12,273 nt of DNA from Actinomycetota bacterium (GTDB lineage: Bacteria; Actinomycetota; Thermoleophilia; Solirubrobacterales; 70-9), in the NCBI GenBank assembly GCA_018268695.1, contig JAFDWD010001089.1, positions 1 through 12,273 of the forward strand, given 5' to 3'. Shown piece by piece: positions 6,792-12,273 of this stretch; within the stretch, counting starts at the first letter, position 1; every line of letters begins with the position of its first letter. Below the pieces are notes generated by a model. It saw only the letters and a program-made list of their open reading frames with translations, did no database searches and was not told the DNA's origin. The translations under genes were made by a program, and so were the position numbers.

Positions 6792-6818
6792 AAGCACCCC
6801 GGCTGGGCCGGGGTGCTT
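6792..6818. terminator. 11-bp hairpin between convergent mug and ssrA
   Basis: AAGCACCCCGG (6792-6802) and CCGGGGTGCTT (6808-6818) pair perfectly around a 5-nt loop. It begins 14 bp after the glycosylase stop and 7 bp beyond the mature tmRNA 3' end, so it can serve as a bidirectional terminator. No T-run follows on either strand, as is common for high-GC actinobacterial terminators. Confidence 0.7.
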
Positions 6819-6824
6819 AGCTGA

Positions 6825-7185
6825 TGGAGGCGCCGAGATTCGAACTCGGATCCGCGGACGCTGGGCGAGGGTCTCTACAGGTTTAGCCGGTGCTTTGTTC
6901 TCGTCTCCCGGGGTCCGCACCGACGGGCACTACGGAAGACAAAGCCCTTTGAATTTCCCCGGTTGGACAGGGCAGGCCAACCAGGTGAGCCCGATTTCTG
7001 AAGCCGGTGCCCCTCCCCTCGGGCGAGGGAGGACCGACTCTCACAGCGACTTAGTTTCTAGCTAAGCGGCGAGGGCGAACTCATGGTCCGCACGTATTGG
7101 TTTGTGCCGGGGTTTAACGAGGCCTCCGGCAACCTCGACCTGCAACCGTTCGCACGAATCGACCACGTCGAAGCCTGTCGCCCCC
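6825..7185 (-). ncRNA. ssrA: tmRNA (transfer-messenger RNA)
   Basis: The minus strand has a 361-nt tmRNA. The 5' end GGGGGCGACAGGCUUCGACG is typical of tmRNA. The 3' end GAGUUCGAAUCUCGGCGCCUCCA gives the T arm (UUCGAAU loop) and acceptor strand; its last base, A at 6825, is the discriminator. The seven acceptor pairs all form, with G:U at pair 3, the alanyl-tRNA synthetase identity signal. The genome continues TCA after the discriminator, so CCA must be added enzymatically. The upstream helix GGUUGCCGG with CCGGCACAAACC looks like pseudoknot 1. The tag frame lies at 7062-7091, and its UAG is inside a CUUAG/CUAAG hairpin. tmRNA with SmpB rescues ribosomes stalled on mRNAs without stop codons and tags the peptide for proteolysis. 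smpB and rnr are about 3.6 kb away on the same strand. Confidence 0.95.
7062..7091 (-). other. tmRNA proteolysis-tag reading frame (ADHEFALAA-stop)
   Basis: Codons GCG GAC CAU GAG UUC GCC CUC GCC GCU UAG encode ADHEFALAA. With the alanine carried by tmRNA itself, the tag would be AADHEFALAA. The ALAA end is the hallmark recognised by ClpXP-type proteases. The resume codon GCG is chosen because UACGU just before it resembles the UAGUC upstream determinant of E. coli tmRNA. The exact first codon is less certain than the end. Confidence 0.8.
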
Positions 7186-7203
7186 GTGCTGGATGCATCT
7201 GGA

Positions 7204-7209
7204 AGTGTA
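7204..7209 (-). promoter_or_regulatory. possible ssrA -10 hexamer TACACT
   Basis: On the minus strand TACACT lies 18 nt before the mature tmRNA 5' end. Transcription would begin near 7197 and RNase P would remove a leader of about 12 nt. No convincing -35 is seen. Any promoter upstream of it must run into the coding region of the divergent reductase, and this hexamer itself overlaps the GGAAG ribosome site of that gene (7201-7205). Confidence 0.35.
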
Positions 7210-7215
7210 CGCCCA

Positions 7216-8625
7216 ATGAGCAACCGCGCCTATGACGCGATCGTCCTCGGCGCCGGCCCGGCGGGCGAGGTCGTGGCAGGCAGGCTGGCCGACGGCGGCT
7301 GGAAGGTCGCGATCGTCGAGAGGGAGCTGATCGGCGGCGAGTGCTCCTACTGGACCTGCATGCCCTCCAAGGCGCTCCTCCGTCCCGCCGACGTACTCGC
7401 CGAGGCCCGGCGGATTCCCGGCGTGCCGGTCGGTGAGGACGCCGAGCTGGACCCGGCCGCGGTCCTCGCCCGTCGCGACCAGGTGATCCACAACGAGGGC
7501 GCCGACGGTCCCGACGACTCGGGGCAGCTCCCCTGGCTCGAAGAACGGGGGATCGACCTGCACCGCGGCGCCGGGCGCTTCGTCGGCGAGGGGCGGATCG
7601 AGGTCGGTGGCACGTCCCTCACCGCCTCGCGCGCGGCCATCGTCGCCACCGGCACCGGCGCGGCGATGCCGCCGATCGACGGCCTCGACTCGGTCCGCAC
7701 CTGGAACAACCGCGACGCGACGACGGCGAAGAAGGTGCCCGCGAGCATGGTCGTCCTCGGCGGCGGCCCGGTCGGCTCGGAGCTTTCCCAGGCCTGGGCC
7801 TCGCTGGGGACGAAGGTCACGCTGGTCGACGCCGCCGCGCACCTGCTCGGGCGCGAGGAGCCCTACGCGGGCGAGGAAGTCGCGGCGGCGCTACGGGAAC
7901 GCTTCGGTGTGGACGTGCGGCTCGGCGTCGAGGTCGAGTCGGTCCGGGAAGAGGACGGCAACATCGTGGTCGAGTTGAAGGGCGGCGGCGCGGTCGAGGG
8001 CGAAGAGCTCCTTGTCGCGGTCGGCCGCACGCCCCACACCGAGGACATCGGGCTGGACGCGATCGGGGTCGAGACCGACGACCAAGGCTTCCTCGAGGTC
8101 GACGACCGGATGCGGGTCGGCGGCCGCGGGAGCCTCTTCGCGATCGGCGACGTCAACGGGCGCGCGCTCTTCACCCACGTCGGCAAGTACCAGGCCTGGA
8201 TCGTCGCCGAGAACCTGCTCGGACGCGACGTCGGCGCGATCGTCGAATCGCTCGGCTCGCCCCGCGTCACCTTCACCGACCCGCAGGTGGCGGCGGTCGG
8301 CAAGACCCTCGCCGCGGCCGAAGAGGCCGGGATCGACGCCCGCGCGGTCGAGGTCCCGACCGACGGCTCGCCCGGGGCCAGTTTCCAAGGCAAGGGGACC
8401 GGCGGGAAAGCGCGCCTGATCGTCGACCGGGCCACCGACACGATCGTCGGCGCCACTTTCACCGGCTTCGAGACGGCCGACTTCCTGCAGACGGCGACGC
8501 TGGCGATCGTCGCCGAGGTGCCGCTGGCGCGCCTGCGCCACGCGATCGCCCCCTACCCCACGCGCAGTGAGATCTGGCTCAAGCTCCTGGAGAAGTGGGA
8601 AGCGGGCGACGACCAGACGGTCTAG
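7216..8625 (+). CDS. FAD-dependent pyridine nucleotide-disulfide oxidoreductase (class I, MerA/Lpd-like)
   Basis: Protein of 469 residues, the usual length for class I flavin disulfide reductases. It has an FAD-binding GAGPAG (12-17), the redox-active CX4C pair Cys43/Cys48 in GGECSYWTCMPSK, and an NAD(P) motif GGGPVG (182-187) with Asp205 at the end of the next strand, favouring NAD(H). The second FAD motif is AIGDV (309-313), and a C-terminal dimerisation domain begins near 350. In dihydrolipoamide dehydrogenase the end carries HPTxSE with a catalytic His; here it is APYPTRSE, so Tyr447 replaces His while Glu452 remains. A Tyr there recalls mercuric reductase, but the N-terminal metal domain and C-terminal Cys pair of MerA are absent. 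The substrate is therefore unknown. ATG 7216 has GGAAG 10 nt upstream; the open frame before it runs antisense through tmRNA and is not coding. The gene overlaps the next one tail to tail. Confidence 0.9.
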   Translation: MSNRAYDAIVLGAGPAGEVVAGRLADGGWKVAIVERELIGGECSYWTCMPSKALLRPADVLAEARRIPGVPVGEDAELDPAAVLARRDQVIHNEGADGPDDSGQLPWLEERGIDLHRGAGRFVGEGRIEVGGTSLTASRAAIVATGTGAAMPPIDGLDSVRTWNNRDATTAKKVPASMVVLGGGPVGSELSQAWASLGTKVTLVDAAAHLLGREEPYAGEEVAAALRERFGVDVRLGVEVESVREEDGNIVVELKGGGAVEGEELLVAVGRTPHTEDIGLDAIGVETDDQGFLEVDDRMRVGGRGSLFAIGDVNGRALFTHVGKYQAWIVAENLLGRDVGAIVESLGSPRVTFTDPQVAAVGKTLAAAEEAGIDARAVEVPTDGSPGASFQGKGTGGKARLIVDRATDTIVGATFTGFETADFLQTATLAIVAEVPLARLRHAIAPYPTRSEIWLKLLEKWEAGDDQTV

Positions 8626-10712
8626 ATCGTCGCGCGGGACTTCAGGTCCGCCAGCACGTCCTGCGGGAAGCCCGCGACCTGATCGAGGTCGTCGACGGAG
8701 CTGAACCCGCCCAGCCGCTCGCGGTGGGCGAGCAGGCGGGTGGCCTGGGTGACGGAGAGGTTCTCGGCGCGCAGCTGCTCGAAGGTCACCGAGTTGAGGT
8801 TGATCTGAGCCCCGGAGGCGGGCGCGGCGTCCGGAATCGGCGCGGGCGGCGCGGGCGGGGCTTCGAAAGCGGGGGGAGCGGGCTCGTCCTGGGGCGGCGC
8901 GGGCGGTAGCCCGAAGGCGTCAGGCGCCTCGGCCGGCGGAGGCGGGGACGGGGACGTGCCAAAGGCGCTCATCGTGTCCTCCGGGGCCCGCGCGGGCGGC
9001 GAGCCGAAGGCGTTCGGCGCATCCGGCGGCGGCGACCCGAACGGCGCGGGTGCCGACGAGGGCGTCCCGAACGGCGTCGGCGCGGCGGGAGGCTCGGCAG
9101 CAGCGAAGGGCGACGGCGGCGGGGTCGACTCGGCGGCCGGCTCGGGTGGCGCGAACGGACCGGGCGACTCGGGCGCGGGCGACGGCTCGACCGGCGCGAG
9201 GGGCGCCGGCGGCGGGGTCGATTCGACCGGCGTCAAGCCTACGGCGGGACCCGGGTCGGGGGTCGGCGGCGCCGGTGCCGGCGGGAGCGGCGCGCTCAGC
9301 GAGCGGATCACCTCTTCCTCGGCTTCGCGGGCACGACGCTCGGCCTCCTCGGCGCGGCGCTCGGCTTCCTCGACGCTGCGCTGCAGCTCTTCGAGCCGGC
9401 GCTGCTGGGCTTCTTCTTCGGCCCGGTAGCTCTCCAGGCGATGCGCGGCGGCGGCACGCTCTTCGGCTGCCTTGGTGCGCTCGTCGATCTCCCGCAGGCG
9501 CTGCTCGGCTTCGGCCATCGAGCGCTCGCGGGCGGCGCGACCCTCCTGCAGGCGCTGCTCGGCGAAGCTGAGATCGGCGGCGGGGACGGCGGGCGTCGCG
9601 GCCGGCGCGGCGGGAGGCGGGGGCACGTCGAAGGCACCCGTCGGCGGAGCAGCCTCGCTCTGGAGGCGCTCGGCCTCCTGCATCCGCCGATCCGCCTCGG
9701 CCCTGATCCTCTGCTCCTCCTCGCGCACTTCCGCAACTTTGTCACGGACGCGCTGCGCCGCGGCGGCCGCATCGGCGTCGGTCGGCGTCGTCGAGGCCGG
9801 GGTCGGTGGCGGGCCGGGCGACGCCGCGGGCGGCAGCGGGACCGGGGTCGGCTGGGTGATGGTCGGCGGCTCCAGCGGGTTCTCGGGCGCCAGGCCCACC
9901 TGGCCGCCGGGAGCGGCCGCGTTCAGGTTCTGGACGGGAGGCGGCGGTTCACGAAGTGGGTCGCCTGGCTGAGGGCCGGCCTCTGCTGGGGCCACCGCGG
10001 CGTCGGGCGCCGGCGGGGCGCCGACCGGAGGGACGTCGCCGACGCTCGCCCGGGCCTCCTGCACGGCCCGTTCGTTGTCGGCGCGGGCGGCGGCGAGCCG
10101 CTGCTCGGCTTCGGCCCGTTCCTTCTTCTTCTTGCCGCCGAACTGGATCCCGAACAGCGACATCTCCATGAATCCCTTCTTCTTCGGGCCGTCGTCGACG
10201 GAGGTCGCGGCGGCCGAGGTCGCGGCGGCGGCTGCCACGGGAGGCGCGCCGGGCGCGGGAGGCGGCGTCGCCGCGGCCCCCGGACCCGGTGGCAGCGAAG
10301 GTTGCGCGGCTGGGGCGGCCGCTGCCTGGCCGCCGCGACCGGCGGCGCGATCGGCCTTCCGTTTCTCGACCGCTTCGCGACGCTCCTGGCGCATCTGCTC
10401 GCGCGCCTCGCGCTGCTCCTTGCGCAGTCGGTCCCGCCGCTCTTTGCGCGTCTCGCTGGTCGGCGGCGCCGGCGCGGCCGGCGCGCCTGGCGCACCCGGA
10501 GGCGCTCCGGGGCTCACGGCACCCGCGGCCGTCGGCGGCACCGCGGGCGGCTCGCCCGGTCCCGCGGCGGCTTTGGCCTTCTCTTCTTCCTCTTTGCTGC
10601 GGCGGTTGGTCACCATGACCACCAGCAGGAGCAGGAGGATCGCTGCCGCGAGGGCGGCGATGAAGTAGCCGGTGTGACCGGAGATGTAATCGCTGACGTT
10701 CGCCGCGAGCAC
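8622..10712 (-). CDS. membrane-anchored, Pro-rich, coiled-coil protein with C-terminal helix-hairpin-helix domain
   Basis: Protein of 696 residues. GTG 10712 is chosen because AAGGA lies 7 nt upstream and the frame then opens directly onto a membrane helix (16-35). The helix is followed by TNRRSK, so by the positive-inside rule the long C-terminal part is cytoplasmic. In order: a basic helix (88-126), a GFMEMSLFGIQFGGKKKK block (180-197), Pro/Ala-rich stretches, coiled coils (315-355 and 380-472), a Pro-rich zone with repeated PFG/AFG units (515-605), and a terminal domain (637-696). That domain starts INLNSVTFEQL and contains FSSVDDLDQVAGF, resembling ComEA-type helix-hairpin-helix DNA-binding folds. 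ComEA itself has its domain outside the membrane, so this is probably not ComEA. A role tethering DNA or a protein at the membrane is inference only. It lies 70 bp after smpB in the same direction and overlaps the reductase stop. Confidence 0.85.
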   Translation of the reverse strand: MLAANVSDYISGHTGYFIAALAAAILLLLLVVMVTNRRSKEEEEKAKAAAGPGEPPAVPPTAAGAVSPGAPPGAPGAPAAPAPPTSETRKERRDRLRKEQREAREQMRQERREAVEKRKADRAAGRGGQAAAAPAAQPSLPPGPGAAATPPPAPGAPPVAAAAATSAAATSVDDGPKKKGFMEMSLFGIQFGGKKKKERAEAEQRLAAARADNERAVQEARASVGDVPPVGAPPAPDAAVAPAEAGPQPGDPLREPPPPVQNLNAAAPGGQVGLAPENPLEPPTITQPTPVPLPPAASPGPPPTPASTTPTDADAAAAAQRVRDKVAEVREEEQRIRAEADRRMQEAERLQSEAAPPTGAFDVPPPPAAPAATPAVPAADLSFAEQRLQEGRAARERSMAEAEQRLREIDERTKAAEERAAAAHRLESYRAEEEAQQRRLEELQRSVEEAERRAEEAERRAREAEEEVIRSLSAPLPPAPAPPTPDPGPAVGLTPVESTPPPAPLAPVEPSPAPESPGPFAPPEPAAESTPPPSPFAAAEPPAAPTPFGTPSSAPAPFGSPPPDAPNAFGSPPARAPEDTMSAFGTSPSPPPPAEAPDAFGLPPAPPQDEPAPPAFEAPPAPPAPIPDAAPASGAQINLNSVTFEQLRAENLSVTQATRLLAHRERLGGFSSVDDLDQVAGFPQDVLADLKSRATI
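8898..9170 (-). repeat. Phe-Gly (FG) repeat zone inside the HhH protein gene
   Basis: Residues 515-605 contain seven spaced units: PFA at 519 and 535, PFG at 547 and 557, AFG at 568, 583 and 599. They are separated by 10-16 residues of Pro, Ala and Ser. The units are degenerate at the protein level and share much of their DNA, which suggests expansion by slippage or duplication. The zone looks disordered. Confidence 0.6.
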
Positions 10713-10730
10713 GCACCCATCCTTACAAAG

Positions 10731-10744
10731 GATCCCGCAGGATC
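10731..10744 (-). terminator. weak hairpin between smpB and the HhH protein gene
   Basis: On the minus strand GATCC-TGCG-GGATC forms a 5-bp stem with a 4-nt loop, followed by CTTTGT. It could attenuate transcription from smpB into the next gene, but it is short and its T-run is poor. It may simply be part of the leader of the HhH gene. Confidence 0.2.
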
Positions 10745-10782
10745 AACCGTTCGGCCAGTCCCCTGGTCCTCCCCATTCAGAC

Positions 10783-11265
10783 TCACCGCATGCGCCCCTT
10801 GAAGTCCCGTTCCACTTCGCGGCGCACGTCGCGGTCGGCGATCTCCCGCCGGCGGTCGCGCCCCTCCTTGCCGCGGGCCAGCGCCAGCTCCACCTTCGCC
10901 CGTGGCCCTTTGAAGTATATCCGCACCGGCACGAGCGTAAGGCCTTTCTCGGCCGTTTTGCCGACCAGGCGCTCGATCTCGTCGCGGTGCAGCAGCAGCT
11001 TGCGCGGCCGGTCGGGGGTGTGGGCATCGACCGCCGCGAACTCGTAAGGCGGAATGTGCAGTTTGCGCAGCCAGACCTCGCCGTCGTCGACGATCGCGTA
11101 GGAGTCGGTCATCTGGGCCTGGCCGCCGCGCAGCGCCTTCACCTCGGAGCCGGTGAGGACGATCCCCGCCTCCATCGTTTCGACGAACTCGAATTTGTGG
11201 CGCGCGCGGCGGTTGGTGACGACGTCGCCCGAGGCGGCCGCGCGTTTCTTCGACTTCTTCGCCAC
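10783..11265 (-). CDS. smpB: SsrA-binding protein SmpB
   Basis: Protein of 160 residues, the normal SmpB size. Family motifs are clear: NRRARHKFEF (18-27), GIVLTGSEVKALR (34-46), DSYA (54-57), and the basic C-terminal tail (133-160, GRDRRREIADRDVRRE) that folds as a helix in the empty mRNA channel. SmpB binds the tRNA-like part of tmRNA and brings it to stalled ribosomes in the cytosol. The start is GTG 11265, with GGAGG at 11275-11279, 9 nt upstream and inside the end of rnr. The stop of rnr (TAG) shares its last base with this GTG, so the two genes are translationally coupled. The partner tmRNA gene is in this window at 6825-7185. Confidence 0.97.
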   Translation of the reverse strand: MAKKSKKRAAASGDVVTNRRARHKFEFVETMEAGIVLTGSEVKALRGGQAQMTDSYAIVDDGEVWLRKLHIPPYEFAAVDAHTPDRPRKLLLHRDEIERLVGKTAEKGLTLVPVRIYFKGPRAKVELALARGKEGRDRRREIADRDVRREVERDFKGRMR

Positions 11266-12273
11266 TACTTGCCACCTCCCCCGGTGAGCTCGAGATCGAC
11301 GCGCCCGCGCTCGGAGTCGACGCCGGTCACCCGCACCCGCACCGGATCGCCGAGCGCCAACGCCGTCGCCCCGTCGCCACTGCCGCGCAGCGTCACCTCG
11401 GGGCGGTCGAGCTCATAGCGGCCGCCCGGCAACGTCCGCGCCGGCAGCATCCCTTCGTAGACGTCGCCGAGCTCCCCGCCGAAGGCGACGAACGCCCCCG
11501 CCCGGATCACGCCCGACACCTCGCCGTCGAATTCGGCGTCGAGCCCGCGCTCGCCGAGCTCCCGTTCCAGCAGATAGGCGGCGCAGACGTCGTCGGCATC
11601 GCGCTCGATCTTCGCCGACTCGCGCTCCTGGGCGGAGCTGTGGGCGGCGACCTCGCGCGCCTCGGCGAGCGTCGGCGCCTCCTCCCCCTCGCCCAGCGTC
11701 GCCAGCAGCGCCCGGTGCACGAGCAGGTCGGGATAGCGTCGGATCGGCGAGGTGAAATGGGTGTAGGCGTCGGAGGCGAGCCCGGCGTGGCCGGTGTTCG
11801 TCTCGCTGTAGGCGGCCTGTTTCAGCGAACGGAGCACAAGGGAGGTATATGCGGCCCGGCCGTGCCCGCGCCGTGCGGCCTCCTGGCGCGCGAGGCGGCT
11901 CGCGTCCGCGGCCATCTGCCCGGCCGAGCGCGGCGACAGCCCCTGGCCGAGCGGCGGGGTCGGCACGTCGAGTGCCGCGAGCTGCTCGAGCAGGCGTTCG
12001 ATCCGCGGCGGGTCGGGCTGCGCGTGGACGCGGTAGACGGCGGGGACGCGGCGGTCGACGAGGAGCTCGGCGACCCGCTCGTTGGTGAGGATCATCAGCC
12101 GCTCGATCAGGCGGTGGGCCTCGGTCCCGGGCACCCGGTGGGCGGCGACGACATTGCCCTCGGCGTCGAACTCGAACTCCGGCTCGGCGGACTCGACGTC
12201 GAGCGAGCTGGTGCCGCGGTGCTCGCCGAGCGCGGCGGCGACGTCGCGCGCTGCGGCGAGCGGTTCGGCGACC
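11265..12273 (-). CDS. rnr: ribonuclease R, 3' part (5' end outside window)
   Basis: The frame is open from the window edge (first full codon GTC at 12270-12272) and gives 335 C-terminal residues of an RNase II/R protein. The catalytic RNB domain is represented by the stretch around SSLDVESAEPEFEFD, TEAHRLIERLMILTNE and the highly conserved THFTSPIRRYPDLLVHR (about fragment residues 171-187). A C-terminal S1 RNA-binding domain (about 249-330, GVIRAGAFVAF) follows. The protein ends with a short Gly-rich tail and no long Lys-rich extension. RNase R is a processive 3'-5' exoribonuclease that degrades structured RNA and, in other bacteria, non-stop mRNA released by tmRNA-SmpB. The one-base overlap with smpB fits that shared job. 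The N-terminal cold-shock domains and catalytic aspartates lie outside the window, so RNase R versus RNase II rests on the C-terminal half and the neighbour. Confidence 0.92.
   Translation of the reverse strand, partial: VAEPLAAARDVAAALGEHRGTSSLDVESAEPEFEFDAEGNVVAAHRVPGTEAHRLIERLMILTNERVAELLVDRRVPAVYRVHAQPDPPRIERLLEQLAALDVPTPPLGQGLSPRSAGQMAADASRLARQEAARRGHGRAAYTSLVLRSLKQAAYSETNTGHAGLASDAYTHFTSPIRRYPDLLVHRALLATLGEGEEAPTLAEAREVAAHSSAQERESAKIERDADDVCAAYLLERELGERGLDAEFDGEVSGVIRAGAFVAFGGELGDVYEGMLPARTLPGGRYELDRPEVTLRGSGDGATALALGDPVRVRVTGVDSERGRVDLELTGGGGK

Noticed and set aside
6721..7065. Plus-strand open frame across the mug end and tmRNA
   Set aside because: It is a shadow over the hairpin and the tmRNA gene, with no coding character.
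7102..7215. Upstream extension of the reductase frame
   Set aside because: It reads antisense through the tmRNA 5' domain; the flavin-binding N-terminus starts at 7216.
7216..8625. Calling the reductase mercuric reductase or dihydrolipoamide dehydrogenase outright
   Set aside because: It lacks the MerA metal-binding domain and tail cysteines, and lacks the catalytic His of lipoamide dehydrogenase.
8898..9170. Repeated GC-rich units read as a possible CRISPR or tandem-repeat array
   Set aside because: Units are degenerate, of variable spacing, in frame, and explained by the Pro/Phe-Gly protein repeats.
10738..10749. GGTTGATCCTGC on the minus strand, identical to the 5' region of archaeal/eukaryotic small-subunit rRNA
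   Set aside because: The match stops after 12 bases and no rRNA sequence follows; chance resemblance.
9441..10802. Long plus-strand open frame opposite the HhH protein gene
   Set aside because: The translation is Arg/Gly-rich and featureless. The minus frame has a membrane helix, coiled coils, an HhH domain and a ribosome site.

Overview
The window is about 70% GC with strong third-position GC bias. It has an Rpf-like lysozyme-fold protein, a CRP-type operator, and frequent GTG/TTG starts. Together these suggest a high-GC actinobacterium, possibly Thermoleophilia/Solirubrobacterales. That placement is inference from gene content and style; there is no rRNA to confirm it. Most of the window is core housekeeping: trans-translation, RNA decay, folate/purine metabolism, DNA repair and ribosome-associated ABC-F. 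I see no insertion sequence, phage gene, tRNA or CRISPR array. Left part (1-1587, minus strand): an Rpf/transglycosylase-like secreted protein, an HD-domain phosphohydrolase and the first 16 codons of a further gene read in the same direction. A 16-bp CRP-type palindrome lies between the Rpf-like gene and the divergent purU (formyltetrahydrofolate deformylase, plus strand, ends 2564). Middle (2565-6778): a 201-bp spacer rich in inverted repeats separates convergent purU and an ABC-F ATPase. Upstream of the ABC-F gene, in the same direction, is a DUF1697 gene. Divergent from that is a plus-strand pair with a 4-bp overlap: an MBL-fold hydrolase and a Mug-family DNA glycosylase whose usual catalytic Asn position is Ala. 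A strong hairpin follows. tmRNA region (6825-7215): the ssrA gene for tmRNA lies on the minus strand. It has the G3:U70 alanine identity pair, no encoded CCA, and a tag frame reading ADHEFALAA-stop. Its 5' end is only 30 bp from the start of a divergent flavin disulfide reductase, which has Tyr in place of the lipoamide dehydrogenase catalytic His. Right part (8622-12273, minus strand): rnr (RNase R, 3' part only) runs into smpB with a one-base stop/start overlap. After 70 bp comes a 696-residue membrane-anchored protein with coiled coils, a Pro-rich zone with repeated Phe-Gly units and a C-terminal ComEA-like helix-hairpin-helix domain. The reductase and this gene overlap tail to tail at CTAG. 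SmpB, tmRNA and RNase R cooperate in ribosome rescue and decay of non-stop mRNA, so all three parts lie within about 5.5 kb. I found no clear new multi-gene system. The best leads are the membrane-tethered HhH protein, the CRP-type site beside the Rpf-like gene, and the atypical active sites of the glycosylase and the reductase.
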